A stretch of 64,000 bases of DNA from Variovorax sp. OV329 (GCF_900114785.1 NZ_FOUG01000004.1:393110-457109); one strand, 5' to 3'. Counted from the first letter of the stretch, positions 34,819-48,338 are shown. Notes: generated by a model not told the origin, from the letters alone. Translations and numbers: made by a program.

Positions 34819-35376
34819 GTGATACAGCGCTTGATCGACGGCATCTGCCGTTTGTTTGTCGTCCTGATGGTCGTGAGCCTGGGGCTCATGGTCGTGATGG
34901 TGTTCGGCAACGTCGTGCTTCGCTACGGCTTCAATTCCGGCATCACCGTGTCGGAGGAGCTGTCGCGCTGGATGTTCGTGTGGATGACCTTCCTGGGTTC
35001 GGTGGTGGCGCTGCGCAACCACGCGCACCTGGGCACCGACACGCTGATCAAGCGCCTGCCGGTCGCGGGCCGCAAGGCCTGCTTCGTGATGTCGCACCTG
35101 CTCATGCTGTTCATCTGCTGGCTGATGTTCCGTGGCGCATGGGAGCAGACGCTCATCAACTACGGCACCACCAGCGCGGTGATGGAGGCCTCGATGGCCT
35201 GGTTCTACGTCAGCGGCGTCGTGTTCGCCGTACTGGCGGCGCTGATCATTGCGCACAACCTCTGGAAGCTGCTCACCGGCAAGCTGGCCGAAAGCGATCT
35301 CGTCACGGTTTCCGAGTCGGAAGACGACGTGCCCCACCAACAACAAGCCCCCGCCGCCGCGAAGGAGCAGGCATGA
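34819..35376 (+). CDS. TRAP transporter small permease DctQ
   Basis: This 185-residue membrane protein has four hydrophobic helices. The second carries the family pattern VMVFGNVVLRYGFNSGITVSEELSRWMFVWMTFLGSVVALRNHAHLGTD. A GTG start at 34819 is chosen because AGGAG lies 8 bases before it; an upstream in-frame ATG at 34753 would add a hydrophilic leader. It overlaps dctM (ATGA). Confidence 0.92.
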   Translation: MIQRLIDGICRLFVVLMVVSLGLMVVMVFGNVVLRYGFNSGITVSEELSRWMFVWMTFLGSVVALRNHAHLGTDTLIKRLPVAGRKACFVMSHLLMLFICWLMFRGAWEQTLINYGTTSAVMEASMAWFYVSGVVFAVLAALIIAHNLWKLLTGKLAESDLVTVSESEDDVPHQQQAPAAAKEQA

Positions 35377-36653
35377 CCATCACCATCTTCCTGGGCGCGC
35401 TGCTGGGCGCCATGGCGCTGGGCGTGCCGATTGCCTTCTCGCTGCTCATCTGCGGTGCCGCGCTCATGTGGCACATGAACATGTTCGACGCGCAGATCCT
35501 GGCGCAGAACACCATCGAGGGCGCCAACAGCTTCCCGCTGCTGGCCGTGCCCTTCTTCATGCTGGCCGGCGAAATCATGAACGCCGGCGGCCTGTCCAAG
35601 CGCATCGTCAACTTCGCGATGACGCTGGTGGGCCACATCAAGGGCGGCCTGGGCTACGTGGGCATCATGGCGGCCGTCATCATGGCCGCCCTGTCGGGCT
35701 CGGCCGTGGCCGACGCTGCCGCGCTGGCCGCGCTGCTGCTGCCCATGATGAACCGCGCCGGCTACGACACCGCGCGCTCGGCCGGCCTGCTGGCCTCCGC
35801 CTCCATCATCGCGCCCATCATCCCGCCGAGCATCGGCTTCGTGATCTTCGGCGTGGCCGCCAACGTGTCGATCTCCAAGCTCTTCCTGGCCGGCATCGCC
35901 CCGGGCCTGATGCTGGGCGGCGCCCTGTGGCTCACCTGGTGGTGGCTGGTGCGCAAGGAGAAGATCGAGGCCGCCCCGCGCGCCAGCCGCGCGGAGGTGC
36001 TGCGCTCGCTGAAGGACGCCGCCTTCGCGCTGGTGCTGCCGCTCATCGTGGTGGTGGGCCTGAAGTTCGGCGTGTTCACGCCGACCGAGGCGGCGGTGGT
36101 GGCCGCGGTGTATGCGCTGTTCGTGTCCACCGTGATCTACGGCGAGCTCAAGCTCAACCAGCTCTTCGGCCTGTTCGCCTCGGCGGCGCAGACCTCGGCG
36201 GTGATCATGTTCCTGGTGGCCGCGGCCATGGTCTCGGCCTGGATGATCACCGTCGCCAACCTGCCGGCAGAGATCGTCACGCTGCTCAAGCCGCTGCTGG
36301 ACAACCCCACGATGCTCATGTTCGCCATCATGGTCATCACCATGCTGGTGGGCACCGCGATGGACATGACGCCCACCATCCTGATCCTCACGCCGGTGTT
36401 CATGCCGCTCGTCAAGGCCGCCGGCATCGACCCGGTGTACTTCGGTGTGCTGTTCATGATCAACAACGCCATCGGCCTCATCACCCCGCCGGTGGGCACC
36501 GTGCTCAGCACCGTGGCCGGCGTCGGCAAGGTCAGCATGGACGACGTGACCAAGGGCGTGTGGCCCTTCATGGTCGCGCAGTTCCTGCTCATGTTCCTGC
36601 TGGTGTTCTTCCCCAGCCTGGTGACCGTGCCCGCGCGCTGGCTGGCCGGCTGA
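35373..36653 (+). CDS. TRAP transporter large permease DctM
   Basis: This 426-residue integral membrane protein has about 12 helices and forms the Na+- or H+-coupled translocation channel of the TRAP system. Family motifs include FPLLAVPFFMLAGEIMNAGGLSKRIVNFA, GSAVADAAALAALLLPMM, ASASIIAPIIPPSIGFVIFG, TAMDMTPTILILTPVFMPL and INNAIGLITPPVGTVL. It is translationally coupled to dctQ. Confidence 0.95.
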   Translation: MTITIFLGALLGAMALGVPIAFSLLICGAALMWHMNMFDAQILAQNTIEGANSFPLLAVPFFMLAGEIMNAGGLSKRIVNFAMTLVGHIKGGLGYVGIMAAVIMAALSGSAVADAAALAALLLPMMNRAGYDTARSAGLLASASIIAPIIPPSIGFVIFGVAANVSISKLFLAGIAPGLMLGGALWLTWWWLVRKEKIEAAPRASRAEVLRSLKDAAFALVLPLIVVVGLKFGVFTPTEAAVVAAVYALFVSTVIYGELKLNQLFGLFASAAQTSAVIMFLVAAAMVSAWMITVANLPAEIVTLLKPLLDNPTMLMFAIMVITMLVGTAMDMTPTILILTPVFMPLVKAAGIDPVYFGVLFMINNAIGLITPPVGTVLSTVAGVGKVSMDDVTKGVWPFMVAQFLLMFLLVFFPSLVTVPARWLAG

Positions 36654-36701
36654 GCACCCAACCGCTTTTCAACGACGACAACGACGAAACGGAGACCCAC
36701 C

Positions 36702-37706
36702 ATGAAACGCCTCTTCCTCAAGTCCGTGCTGGCGGCCGCGGCCCTGTGCACCCTGGGCGGCATCGCCCAGGCGCAGCAGGCGCGCACCATCAAGTTCGCC
36801 AACCAGAACGCCGAGGGCCACCCCATCGTGCTGGGCATGCAGAAGTTCGCGCAGATCGTCGAGGCCAAGTCGGGCGGCAAGATGAAGGTCAACGTCTACC
36901 CCGGCGGCGCGCTGGGCAGCGACCAGGCCAACGTGTCGGCCCTGCAGGGCGGCACGCTGGAGATGGCCTCGATGAACTCGGGCATCTTCGCCAGCATCGT
37001 CAAGGACTTCGCCATCTACGACTTCCCCTTCCTTTTCGGCAACGCGAAGGAAGCGGATGCGGTGGTCGACGGCCCCTTCGGCGCCGGCCTGCACAAGAAG
37101 CTGGAAGACAAGGGCCTGGTGGGCCTGACCTACTACGAGCTGGGCTTTCGCCAGCTGACCAACAGCAAGCGCCCGGTGGCCAAGGTGGAGGACATCGCCG
37201 GCCTGAAGCTGCGCGTGATCCCCAACCCGATCAACGTGGACTGGGTGAACGCCCTGGGCGCCAACCCCACGCCACTGCCCTTCCCCGAGCTGTACGCCGC
37301 GCTGGAGCAGAAGGCGGTGGATGGCCAGGAGAACCCGGTGGCCACCATCCGCGGCGCCAAGCTGTACGAGGTGCAGAAGTACATGACGCTGACCAACCAC
37401 CAGTACAACCCGCAGTCGGTGGTCATCAGCAAGCGCTTCTGGGACTCGCTCTCGGCCGACGAGCAGAAGGTCCTGCAGGACGCCGCCGTCGAATCCGCGA
37501 AGTACGAGCGCGAGCAGTCGCGCGCGCAGGCCGCCAGCATCATGGACGAGCTGAAGAAGAGCGGCATGCAGGTCACCGAGCTGACTCCGGCCGAGGTGAC
37601 CAAGCTGCGCGACAAGATGAAGCCGGTCATCGCCAAGCACAGCGCCTCGGTGGGCGAAGCCACCGTCACGGCCGTGATGGCCGAGCTGGAAAAAGCCCGC
37701 AAGTAA
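36702..37706 (+). CDS. TRAP transporter substrate-binding protein DctP (second copy)
   Basis: This 334-residue receptor has a signal peptide ending GGIAQAQQA. DctP segments are IKFANQNAEGHPIVLGMQKFAQIV, LKLRVIPNPINVDWVNALGANPTPLPFPELYAAL and KAVDGQENPVATI. It is clearly related to the first DctP of the cluster but well diverged, so the two receptors may feed one permease with different solutes. It is followed 13 bases later by the AroE-like gene. Confidence 0.94.
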   Translation: MKRLFLKSVLAAAALCTLGGIAQAQQARTIKFANQNAEGHPIVLGMQKFAQIVEAKSGGKMKVNVYPGGALGSDQANVSALQGGTLEMASMNSGIFASIVKDFAIYDFPFLFGNAKEADAVVDGPFGAGLHKKLEDKGLVGLTYYELGFRQLTNSKRPVAKVEDIAGLKLRVIPNPINVDWVNALGANPTPLPFPELYAALEQKAVDGQENPVATIRGAKLYEVQKYMTLTNHQYNPQSVVISKRFWDSLSADEQKVLQDAAVESAKYEREQSRAQAASIMDELKKSGMQVTELTPAEVTKLRDKMKPVIAKHSASVGEATVTAVMAELEKARK

Positions 37707-37719
37707 AGGAAGCGCGCAC

Positions 37720-38556
37720 GTGCAGATCGATGGCCGGACCGAGGTGATCGCGCACCTCGGCTACCCCACCCATGCCTTCAAGGCACCGATGATCTACAAC
37801 CCGTACTTCGAGGCGGACGGGATCAACGCGGTGGTGGTGCCCTTCGCCTGCCGTGCGGAGCACTTCGCGGACAGCCTGCGCACGCTGTTCAGGATGGACA
37901 ACGTGCGCGGCGCGCTCGTCACCATGCCGCACAAGGTCAGCGTGGTCGAGTTGCTGGACGAGGTCACGCCGACCGTGCGCGTGGCGGGCGCCTGCAACGC
38001 CGTGCGGCGGCTGCCCGACGGGCGCCTGGTGGGCGACCAGTTCGACGGCGCCGGCTTCGTGCGCGGCATGCAACGCAAGGGCCTGCAGCTGGCGACCACT
38101 CGCGCGCTGGTGGTCGGCTCGGGCGGCGTGGGCTGCGCCATCGCGGCCTCGCTGGCGCAGGCCGGCATCGCCGAACTGGCCCTGTACGACGTGAACGATG
38201 CCGCCGCCCGGGCCCTGGCTGGGCGCCTGCGGCAGGAATACCCGCAGCTGCCGGTGGGCACCGGCAGCGCCGACCCGAAGGGCTTCGGCCTGGTGGTGAA
38301 CGCCACGCCGCTGGGCATGAACCCGGGCGATCCGCTGCCCTTCGACGTCGAGCGCCTGGACGAAGGCGCAATGGTGGGCGAGGTGGTGATGCGCAGCGAG
38401 ACCACCGCGCTGCTCGCCGCCGCCCAGGCCCGCGGATGCCGGGTGCAGGTGGGCACGGACATGCTCTTCGAGATGATCCCGGCCTACCTGGAGTTCTTCG
38501 GCCTGCCGAGCACCACGGCCGAGCGGCTGCGCTCTCTCGCGCGGCTGCAGTACTGA
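37720..38556 (+). CDS. Shikimate dehydrogenase-family oxidoreductase with altered substrate site
   Basis: This 278-residue protein has the AroE/YdiB fold. The catalytic pair is kept, Lys72 in LVTMPHK and Asp109 in GDQFDGAGF, as is Asn93. The NAD(P) loop is VVGSGGVGCAIAASLAQAG. The shikimate-binding serines of the usual HSxSP motif are replaced (AFKAP, residues 19-23), and the usual NTD reads QFD. An acidic residue after the second strand (LYDVND) favours NAD over NADP, as in catabolic dehydrogenases. I infer oxidation of a quinate/shikimate-like solute brought in by the TRAP system, not shikimate synthesis. The start is GTG, after AAAGGAA. Confidence 0.85.
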   Translation: MQIDGRTEVIAHLGYPTHAFKAPMIYNPYFEADGINAVVVPFACRAEHFADSLRTLFRMDNVRGALVTMPHKVSVVELLDEVTPTVRVAGACNAVRRLPDGRLVGDQFDGAGFVRGMQRKGLQLATTRALVVGSGGVGCAIAASLAQAGIAELALYDVNDAAARALAGRLRQEYPQLPVGTGSADPKGFGLVVNATPLGMNPGDPLPFDVERLDEGAMVGEVVMRSETTALLAAAQARGCRVQVGTDMLFEMIPAYLEFFGLPSTTAERLRSLARLQY

Positions 38557-38665
38557 GCCGCCCGGCAAGAAGCAGCCGCGGGCCCAGCGGCTGACCGCCG
38601 CGGGACAGGGGCAGGGCGCAGGATTTGCTATGTTCCTGCGTTCCCCTTCCCGCGATGCCCGCCCC

Positions 38666-39562
38666 ATGAACTCCACGCCCAACCCCACCCCCGATGCCGC
38701 CACGGCGGCGCGCCATGTCACCGACCTGGTCGCCCTGATGAAGCTGGAGGCCACCGGCGAAGACCGATTCCGCGGCCAGAGCGAGAACATCGGCACGCCG
38801 GCGGTGTTCGGCGGCCAGGTGCTGGGCCAGGCCCTGGTGGCCGCCAGCCTCACGGTGCCGGCGGACCGCCCGGTGCATTCCATGCACGCCTATTTCCTGC
38901 TGCCGGGCAAGCATGCGCCCATCGACTACACCGTGCACCGTGCGCGCGACGGCCGCAGCTTCACCACCCGCCATGTCATCGCCAGGCAGGAAGGCCGTGA
39001 GATCTTCGAGATGGCGGCCTCCTTCCAGACGCTGGACGAAGGCATCGACCACCAGGACGCCATGCCGCAGGCATCCGATCCGCTGTCGCAGCCCAGTGAA
39101 CTTGAGCGCCGCATCGCGCTGGGCGAGCGCGTGCCGGCCGACTACCGCTTCCGCGGCCTGATCTCGCCGGGGCTGGAGGTGCGGGTGATGGATGCGCCCG
39201 ACCTGCTCTCGCCCCAGCCCAGCCCGCCACAGTCGATGATCTGGCTGCGCGCCATCGCGCCGCTGCCCGACGATCCGATGGTGCACCGCGCCCTGCTGGC
39301 CTACGCCTCGGACAACGGCCTGCTGCGCGCCGCGATGAACCCGCACGGACTGACCTTCTTCAGCACCCGGTTGCGCGCCGCCAGCCTGGACCATGCCATG
39401 TGGTTCCACCGCGATTTCCGACTGGACGACTGGCTGCTCTATGTCGTGGATTCGCCCAGTGCCCAGGGCGCCCGCGCGCTGTGCCGCGGCAGCATCTTCA
39501 CGCGCGACGGCCGCCTGGTGGCCTCGACCGCGCAAGAGGGCATGCTGCGGGTCAAGACCTGA
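38666..39562 (+). CDS. tesB: Acyl-CoA thioesterase II
   Basis: This is a double-hotdog thioesterase of about 298 residues. The N-terminal hotdog holds [17 protein letters not shown] and [29 protein letters not shown]. The C-terminal hotdog holds [19 protein letters not shown] and [25 protein letters not shown], with the Asp/Thr/Gln catalytic set of TesB expected there. It hydrolyses medium and long acyl-CoAs. The ATG at 38666 is preferred over 38630, which adds 12 residues. Confidence 0.93.
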   Translation: MNSTPNPTPDAATAARHVTDLVALMKLEATGEDRFRGQSENIGTPAVFGGQVLGQALVAASLTVPADRPVHSMHAYFLLPGKHAPIDYTVHRARDGRSFTTRHVIARQEGREIFEMAASFQTLDEGIDHQDAMPQASDPLSQPSELERRIALGERVPADYRFRGLISPGLEVRVMDAPDLLSPQPSPPQSMIWLRAIAPLPDDPMVHRALLAYASDNGLLRAAMNPHGLTFFSTRLRAASLDHAMWFHRDFRLDDWLLYVVDSPSAQGARALCRGSIFTRDGRLVASTAQEGMLRVKT

Positions 39563-39575
39563 AAGGAGCCACTGG

Positions 39576-40049
39576 ATGAAGTCCGCAGTGACCGCGCTGT
39601 CCCTTTCCCTGCTGCTTGCCGGCGCCGCGCATGCCGAGCGCGTGGGCGCCGTCGACACCGTCTTCAAGCTCATCGGGCCGGACCACAAGGTGGTGGTCGA
39701 CGCCTACGACGACCCGAAGGTGCAGGGCGTGTCCTGCTACGTGTCGCGTGCCGTCACCGGCGGCGTGTCCGGTGCGCTGGGCCTGGCCGAGGACAAGGCC
39801 GAGGCCGCCATCGCCTGCCGCCAGGTGGGCCCGATCCGCATCGCGCAGCCGCTGCCGCGTCAGGAAGAGGTGTTCAGCGAGCGGCAGTCCATCCTCTTCA
39901 AGCGCCTGCGCGTGGTCCGCATGGTCGACAGCAAGCGCAACACGCTGGTCTACCTGAGCTACTCCGACAAGCTGATCGAGGGCTCGCCGCAGAACGCCGT
40001 GGCGGCCGTGTCGGTGGACGCGGCTTCGCCGATTCCGCTCAAGCCGTGA
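39576..40049 (+). CDS. creA: CreA-family periplasmic protein
   Basis: This 157-residue exported protein has a signal peptide ending GAAHA. The rest matches E. coli CreA closely: [61 protein letters not shown] and [20 protein letters not shown]. CreA's function is not established. It lies 13 bases after tesB. Confidence 0.92.
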   Translation: MKSAVTALSLSLLLAGAAHAERVGAVDTVFKLIGPDHKVVVDAYDDPKVQGVSCYVSRAVTGGVSGALGLAEDKAEAAIACRQVGPIRIAQPLPRQEEVFSERQSILFKRLRVVRMVDSKRNTLVYLSYSDKLIEGSPQNAVAAVSVDAASPIPLKP

Positions 40050-40126
40050 ACGGCCGCGCCCGGCGGATGCGGCGTCCATTGGCACGGCCTGCGCGCGGTT
40101 TCTTCTGAGACGAGGCGCGACCCGGC

Positions 40127-40603
40127 ATGGCCTCGCCCCTTCCCCTGCAGACCCCCGAACTCCTGCGCCGCCTGCTGCGCGCGAAGGACCGCATGGACGC
40201 CGCCTCGCACGAGGACTGGCCGGTGGAGCGCCTGGCGCGCGTGAGCCACGTGTCGGAGGCGCATTTCGCGCGCTCCTTCAAGCAGGCCTTCGGCATTCCG
40301 CCGCACCGCTACCTGCTCACGCGGCGCATCGAGCGGGCCAAGACGCTGCTGCGCGACACGGATCTCCCGATCACCGACATCGCCTTCCAGACCGGCTGGG
40401 CCAGCCTGGGCACCTTCGGCCGCACCTTCCGCGACATCACCGGCGAGAGCCCCGGCAGCCTGCGCGAGCGCGAGCAGGCCGTGGCGAGCCAGCTGGGTCG
40501 CGTGCCCGCCTGCTTCCTGAGCGCGGCCGAGCGCCCGAAGCTCACCAGCGCAGTTTCGGAGAAGCGCCGCCGCGCCTCGGACGATACAAACGAGACCCGA
40601 TGA
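40127..40603 (+). CDS. AraC-type DNA-binding protein (HTH domain only)
   Basis: This 158-residue protein is essentially the AraC DNA-binding domain (WPVERLARVSHVSEAHFARSFKQAFGIPPHRYLLTRRIERAKTLL and ITDIAFQTGWASLGTFGRTF, residues 30-115) plus a basic tail, with no N-terminal effector domain. It is paired with the downstream VOC gene, a common arrangement, and may respond to no ligand directly. Confidence 0.85.
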   Translation: MASPLPLQTPELLRRLLRAKDRMDAASHEDWPVERLARVSHVSEAHFARSFKQAFGIPPHRYLLTRRIERAKTLLRDTDLPITDIAFQTGWASLGTFGRTFRDITGESPGSLREREQAVASQLGRVPACFLSAAERPKLTSAVSEKRRRASDDTNETR

Positions 40604-40617
40604 ACAAAGGAGTTTCG

Positions 40618-41031
40618 ATGACCCAGAAGCAAGGTGTGGAAATGATCGGCCTGTACGTGCGCGACCAGGACGAGGCGCTGGCCTTCTACGTGGACAAGCT
40701 CGGCTTCAAGGTGCACACGGATGTGCGCAACGGCGACTTCCGCTGGCTGACGGTGCAGCATCCCGAGCAGCCCTCGTTCCAGCTCGGCCTCTTCGTGCCC
40801 GGCCCGCCCACGCTGGACGCGCAGTCGGCGCAGGCGCTCAAGGCGCTGGTCGCCAAGGGCGCAATGCCGCCGATGCTGCTGACGGTGACGGACTGCCGCG
40901 CGGCCTACGAGCGCATGCGCGCCCTCGGCGTGGAGTTCACGCAGGAGCCGGCGGAGCGCTATGGCTCGGTGGACGCGAACTTCCGCGATCCTTCCGGCAA
41001 CGGCTGGAAGATGTCCCAGCCGCGCGGTTGA
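40618..41031 (+). CDS. VOC-family (glyoxalase/bleomycin-resistance-like) protein
   Basis: This 137-residue protein has a vicinal-oxygen-chelate fold: EMIGLYVRDQDEALAFYVDKLGFKVHTDVR at the start and FRDPSGNGWKMSQP at the end. The usual metal ligands (one His, Glu) are not all obvious. AAAGGAG at 40606-40612 selects the ATG at 40618 over the ATG at 40600 that overlaps the araC-type stop. The substrate is unknown. Confidence 0.85.
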   Translation: MTQKQGVEMIGLYVRDQDEALAFYVDKLGFKVHTDVRNGDFRWLTVQHPEQPSFQLGLFVPGPPTLDAQSAQALKALVAKGAMPPMLLTVTDCRAAYERMRALGVEFTQEPAERYGSVDANFRDPSGNGWKMSQPRG

Positions 41032-41053
41032 ACGCCGCCGCTTCGGTTGCGGC

Positions 41054-41320
<267 letters not shown>

Positions 41321-41414
41321 TCATGCGTGGCGGCCCGGTTGCTGCCGTCACCCCCTTGGTTCCGGCTGGCTCCACTGTCGCCGCCGCACCGCATGGCGTC
41401 CATGACCTCCCAGG

Positions 41415-42479
41415 TCATGAAAGCAGTGGCGCCTGCTGCGGTGCCAACGGGGTGCCGGCAAGCGCCGCCCGCATGCCGCCGAAGCGCCGCCGGTACTGCG
41501 CCGGCGAGAGGTTCACGCTGCGCTTGAACAGGCGGCTGAAGAAGGCCGCGTCGTCGTAGCCCACTTCCTCTGCCACGGCTTCCACCGGCTCTTCGGTGGT
41601 CTCCAGCAGGTGCTTGGCTTCCTCGATGCGCAGGGTCTGCGTGTACTCCATCGGCGTCATCCCGGTGGCCAGCTTGAAGCGGCGCTGGAAGGAGCGCTCG
41701 GCCAGGCCGCTGAACTGTGTCATCGCCGACACGGGCGCAGGGTGGGTGTAGTGCTCGGCCACCCAGGCCTGGCAGCGGCCGATGACGGCGTCTTCCACCT
41801 GGCGCGAGCGGGCCATGCGGGCAAAGGGCTGCTGGCCGACGTGGTGCCAGTCGATCAGGTTCAGGCGCGCCACCTGCATCGCCGCCTCGATGCTGGTCAG
41901 CCGCGCGATCAGGTACAGCGCCAGGTCCATCCATGAGCTGCCGCCGCCGGCCATCACCAGGCGCTGGCCTTCGCCGGCCGTGACCATGGCGCGCTGCGGC
42001 CGCACGCGCGCCAGCGGATAGCGTTGCTGCAGCATGTCGCAGAAGGCCCAGTGCGTGGTGGCGTCCTCGCCGTCGAGCAGGCCGGCCTCGCCCAGCAGCA
42101 GGGCGCCGGAGCAGGCGGTGGCCAGCAGCGCGCCCTGCGCGTGGCAGCGGCGCAGCCACGCCACTTCGGCGCGGTACAAGCCGTCGATCGGCCTGGCCGG
42201 CGACACCATCAGCTCGGGCACGCACACGGCGGTGGGCGCGCCCAGTTGTTCGAGCGAGCAATGCGCCTCGATGGGCACTTCGTTGGCCACGCGCACCACA
42301 CCCGCTCGCGTGCTGACGATCACCGGCTCGAGCAAGGCAGGCCCCGGGTCGCCGCCTTCGACCATCGGCCAGTCGCGGCCCGCGCACTTGAACAGGTCGT
42401 ACATGCCATAGACCACCGACGCAGCGGTTTCCTGCGTGACCAGGATGGCAAGGACGGGGAGCGACGGGCGGCTGGACAT
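41415..42479 (-). CDS. GlxA-family AraC-type transcriptional regulator
   Basis: This 354-residue regulator has an N-terminal DJ-1/PfpI-like domain (LPVLAILVTQETAASVVYGMYDLF to GALLATACSGALLLGEAGLLDG, residues 8-200) and a C-terminal AraC helix-turn-helix (FKLATGMTPMEYTQTLRIEEAKHLL and AEEVGYDDAAFFSRLFKRSVNLSPAQYRRRF). The cysteine in ATACSGA corresponds to the nucleophile-elbow position of the family. No obvious target operon is adjacent. Confidence 0.9.
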   Translation of the reverse strand: MSSRPSLPVLAILVTQETAASVVYGMYDLFKCAGRDWPMVEGGDPGPALLEPVIVSTRAGVVRVANEVPIEAHCSLEQLGAPTAVCVPELMVSPARPIDGLYRAEVAWLRRCHAQGALLATACSGALLLGEAGLLDGEDATTHWAFCDMLQQRYPLARVRPQRAMVTAGEGQRLVMAGGGSSWMDLALYLIARLTSIEAAMQVARLNLIDWHHVGQQPFARMARSRQVEDAVIGRCQAWVAEHYTHPAPVSAMTQFSGLAERSFQRRFKLATGMTPMEYTQTLRIEEAKHLLETTEEPVEAVAEEVGYDDAAFFSRLFKRSVNLSPAQYRRRFGGMRAALAGTPLAPQQAPLLS

Positions 42480-42602
42480 CGGCGGCCTCCGTGGGGATGG
42501 AGTGGGGCTGGCGGAATCGTCAGGCTTGTTGCGAAAATGGCTGCGGCCCGGCGAACCGGGCGAACTTACGCTTTCCGGACGGCCCGTTCAAGGAGAGTCC
42601 CC

Positions 42603-43878
42603 ATGAGCTTGCAAGACGCCCGCGGCGAGGTCCTGTCCACCGACCAGGATGCGGTGCTCGCCATCTACGAGCAATCGCTCGATCTGTTCAACAGCCTTCG
42701 AATGGATCCGGTGGCCACGCTGCAGCCTGCCCTGGAGATGGACCCGGACTTCATCTCCGGCCACCTGCTGATGGCCGGACTGATGCTCAGTGCCATCGAC
42801 GCGCAGGCACTGCCTCAGGCGCGTGACAGTCTGGCCGCAGCGGCCCACAGCCGCCGCCAGCCCACGGTGCGCGAGCAGTCGCTGCTGGCCGCACTGCGGC
42901 CCTGGGCCGAAGGCGACATGGGCCGCGCCAACCGGCTGCTGGGGCGGCACCTCATCGATCATCCGCGCGACCTGTTCGCGCTTCAGCTCACCCACATGTG
43001 CGACCTGGTGCTGGGCCAGCCCACGCTGCTGCGCGACCGCGTCGGCCGCGCCCTGTCGCACTGGAGCGCGGCGGACGGCGGCTACGGCTACGTGCTGGGC
43101 ATGCATGCCTTCGGCCTGGAGGAATGCAACGAGTACGACCGGGCCCAGGCGGCCGGCGAAGCGGCGCTGGAGCGCAACCCCTGGGATGCCTGGGCGGTGC
43201 ATGCGCTGGCGCATGTGCACGAGATGCGCGGCGATGCCGAGGCCGGCATCCGCTGGCTCGACGAAGGCAACACGCACTGGCAGCAGGACAACATGCTGGC
43301 CGTGCACAACTGGTGGCACCTGGCGTTGCAGCACCTGCGCATGGACGACACGGCGTCGGCGCTGGCGGTGTACGACCGCATCATCGCGCCCCAGCCCGCG
43401 TCGATGGCGCTGGACCTGGTGGACGGCAGTGCGCTGCTGTGGCGGCTCATGCTTCGCGGCGTGGACGTGGGCGATCGCTGGCAGGCCCTGGCGGCGCGCT
43501 GGCGCGAGTGGGCGCAGCCCGGCTGGTCCACCTTCAACGACATGCATGCGCTGCTGGCACAGGTCGGCGACGGCTCGGCCGCAGGCATCGCGGCGCTGCG
43601 CGCGGCCATGGATGCGGTGCCGGTGGATGTCGCGCCTTCCCCCTGGTGGCGCGAGGCATCGGCGGCGGCCGATGCGATGCAGGCCTTCGGCGAAGGCCGC
43701 TACCAGCACTGTGCGGACCGGTTGCTGCCGCTACTGCATGCCAACCTGGGCTATGGCGGCAGCCAGGCGCAGCGGGGCATCTTCCACCTCACGGCCTGCG
43801 AGGCGGCGCGGCGCGCGGGCGACGAGGCCCTGCACGCGGCGCTGCTGGGCGAGGCGGCGGCGCGCACCTCGCTTCGCG

Positions 43879-43895
<17 letters not shown>
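42603..43895 (+). CDS. Tetratricopeptide-repeat protein, TTC38-like
   Basis: This 430-residue soluble protein is built of helical TPR-like repeats (e.g. [36 protein letters not shown]). It resembles the TTC38 family, which is found in bacteria and animals and has no known activity. AAGGAGAGTCCCC precedes the ATG. Its last 17 bases overlap the 3' end of uvrA on the other strand. Confidence 0.8.
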
Positions 43896-46961
<3,066 letters not shown>

Positions 46962-46965
<4 letters not shown>

Positions 46966-48338
46966 CGCTTGGGGGCGTTTTCCGGCGGATTCGCCGGGTC
47001 CGGCGGCGCGGCGAGGATCCGGGCCACCATGTGGTCGGCCAGCGCCTCGTACAGCGGCCGGCTGATCATCCGCGACACCAGGCTGGCCAGCATGGCCGAG
47101 GCCATCAGGCTGAGCACCATCGAGTGGCCGTCCACCATCTCCATCACGATCAGGAAGGCGGTGAGCGGCGCCTGCGTCACGGCCGCCAGGAAGGCAGCCA
47201 TGCCCATGGCGATCAGGGCCGGCGCCAAACCGGGGTCGATCACCGCCGCCAGGCTGTGGCCGATGCCGGCGCCCACCGACAGCGAAGGCGCGAAGATGCC
47301 GCCCGGCACGCCGCACCAGGCCGTGATCCAGGTGGCGGCGGCCTTGAGCAGGGCGTACAAACCGGTCTGCTCCATCTCGCCGGCCAGCATGCGCTTGACC
47401 GCCTCGGAGCCTGCGCCGAAGGTCTGGCCTTCGCTCGCCAGGCCGATCACCGCCACCATCAGCCCGCCCGCGGCGGCGAAGCGCAGCGGCCAGCGGGCGC
47501 GCCAGCGGTTGAAGCGGTCCGGGGCGCCGGTCAGCGACATGGCCAGCAGGCGCGAGAACAGCCCACCCGCCGTGCCGCCCACCAGTGCCACCAGCAGGCC
47601 GGGCCAGAGCAGGTCCCAGTTCAGGTCGGGCACCCGGATCACGCCGAAGTAGCTGACGTTGCCGAAGGCCGAGACGGCCACCATGCCGGCCAGCACGATG
47701 GCGGTGATGATCAGGCCGCTGGAGCGCGCCTCCAGCCGGCCGGTCAGTTCCTCGATGGCGAAGACCACGCCCGCCAGCGGCGCGTTGAAGGCGGCGGCGA
47801 TGCCTGCCGCCCCGCCGGCCACCAGCAGGGCTCGCGCATCGATGGTGCTGCCCGGCGAAAGCCAGCGCCGCGCATGCTGCATGACGCCCGCCGCCACCTG
47901 CACCGAAGGGCCCTCGCGGCCGATCGACAGGCCCGCCGCGAAGCCGCCCACCCCCAGCACGATCTTGGCGAAAGTCAGCCGCAGCGAGGCGAAGGCGCCG
48001 ATCTTCTCGGGCGGCAGGGCCGGATGCAGGGCGGCCCGGATCTGGGGGATGCCCGAGCCCGAGGCGCCCGGAAACCATTTGTGCGTGGCCCAGACCAGAA
48101 GGGCGGTCAGCGCGGGGATCCACAGCAGCACCACCCAGGCGTTCCAGTGGTAGAGGCGCTGGAAAAGGGAGAAGGCGCGGTCCGCCGCCATGGTGAAGCC
48201 GACCACGAACAGGCCCGAAGCGAGCGCATACCCCAGCACGATGGCCCGGTCCACCCAGGTGCGCCAGCCCGAGAGCTCGGCGCGCAGGTTCTGCAGGAAG
48301 TCGGGGTCGCGGCGGTGGTGGGGGTCTTGCTGCGTCAT
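46962..48338 (-). CDS. ClC-family chloride channel/transporter
   Basis: This 458-residue integral membrane protein has all ClC selectivity motifs: [19 protein letters not shown] (gating glutamate present) and [14 protein letters not shown]. The gating glutamate suggests a Cl-/H+ exchanger or gated channel. The stop codon overlaps the uvrA start by an ATGA, an unusual partner for uvrA. No C-terminal CBS domains are present. Confidence 0.93.
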
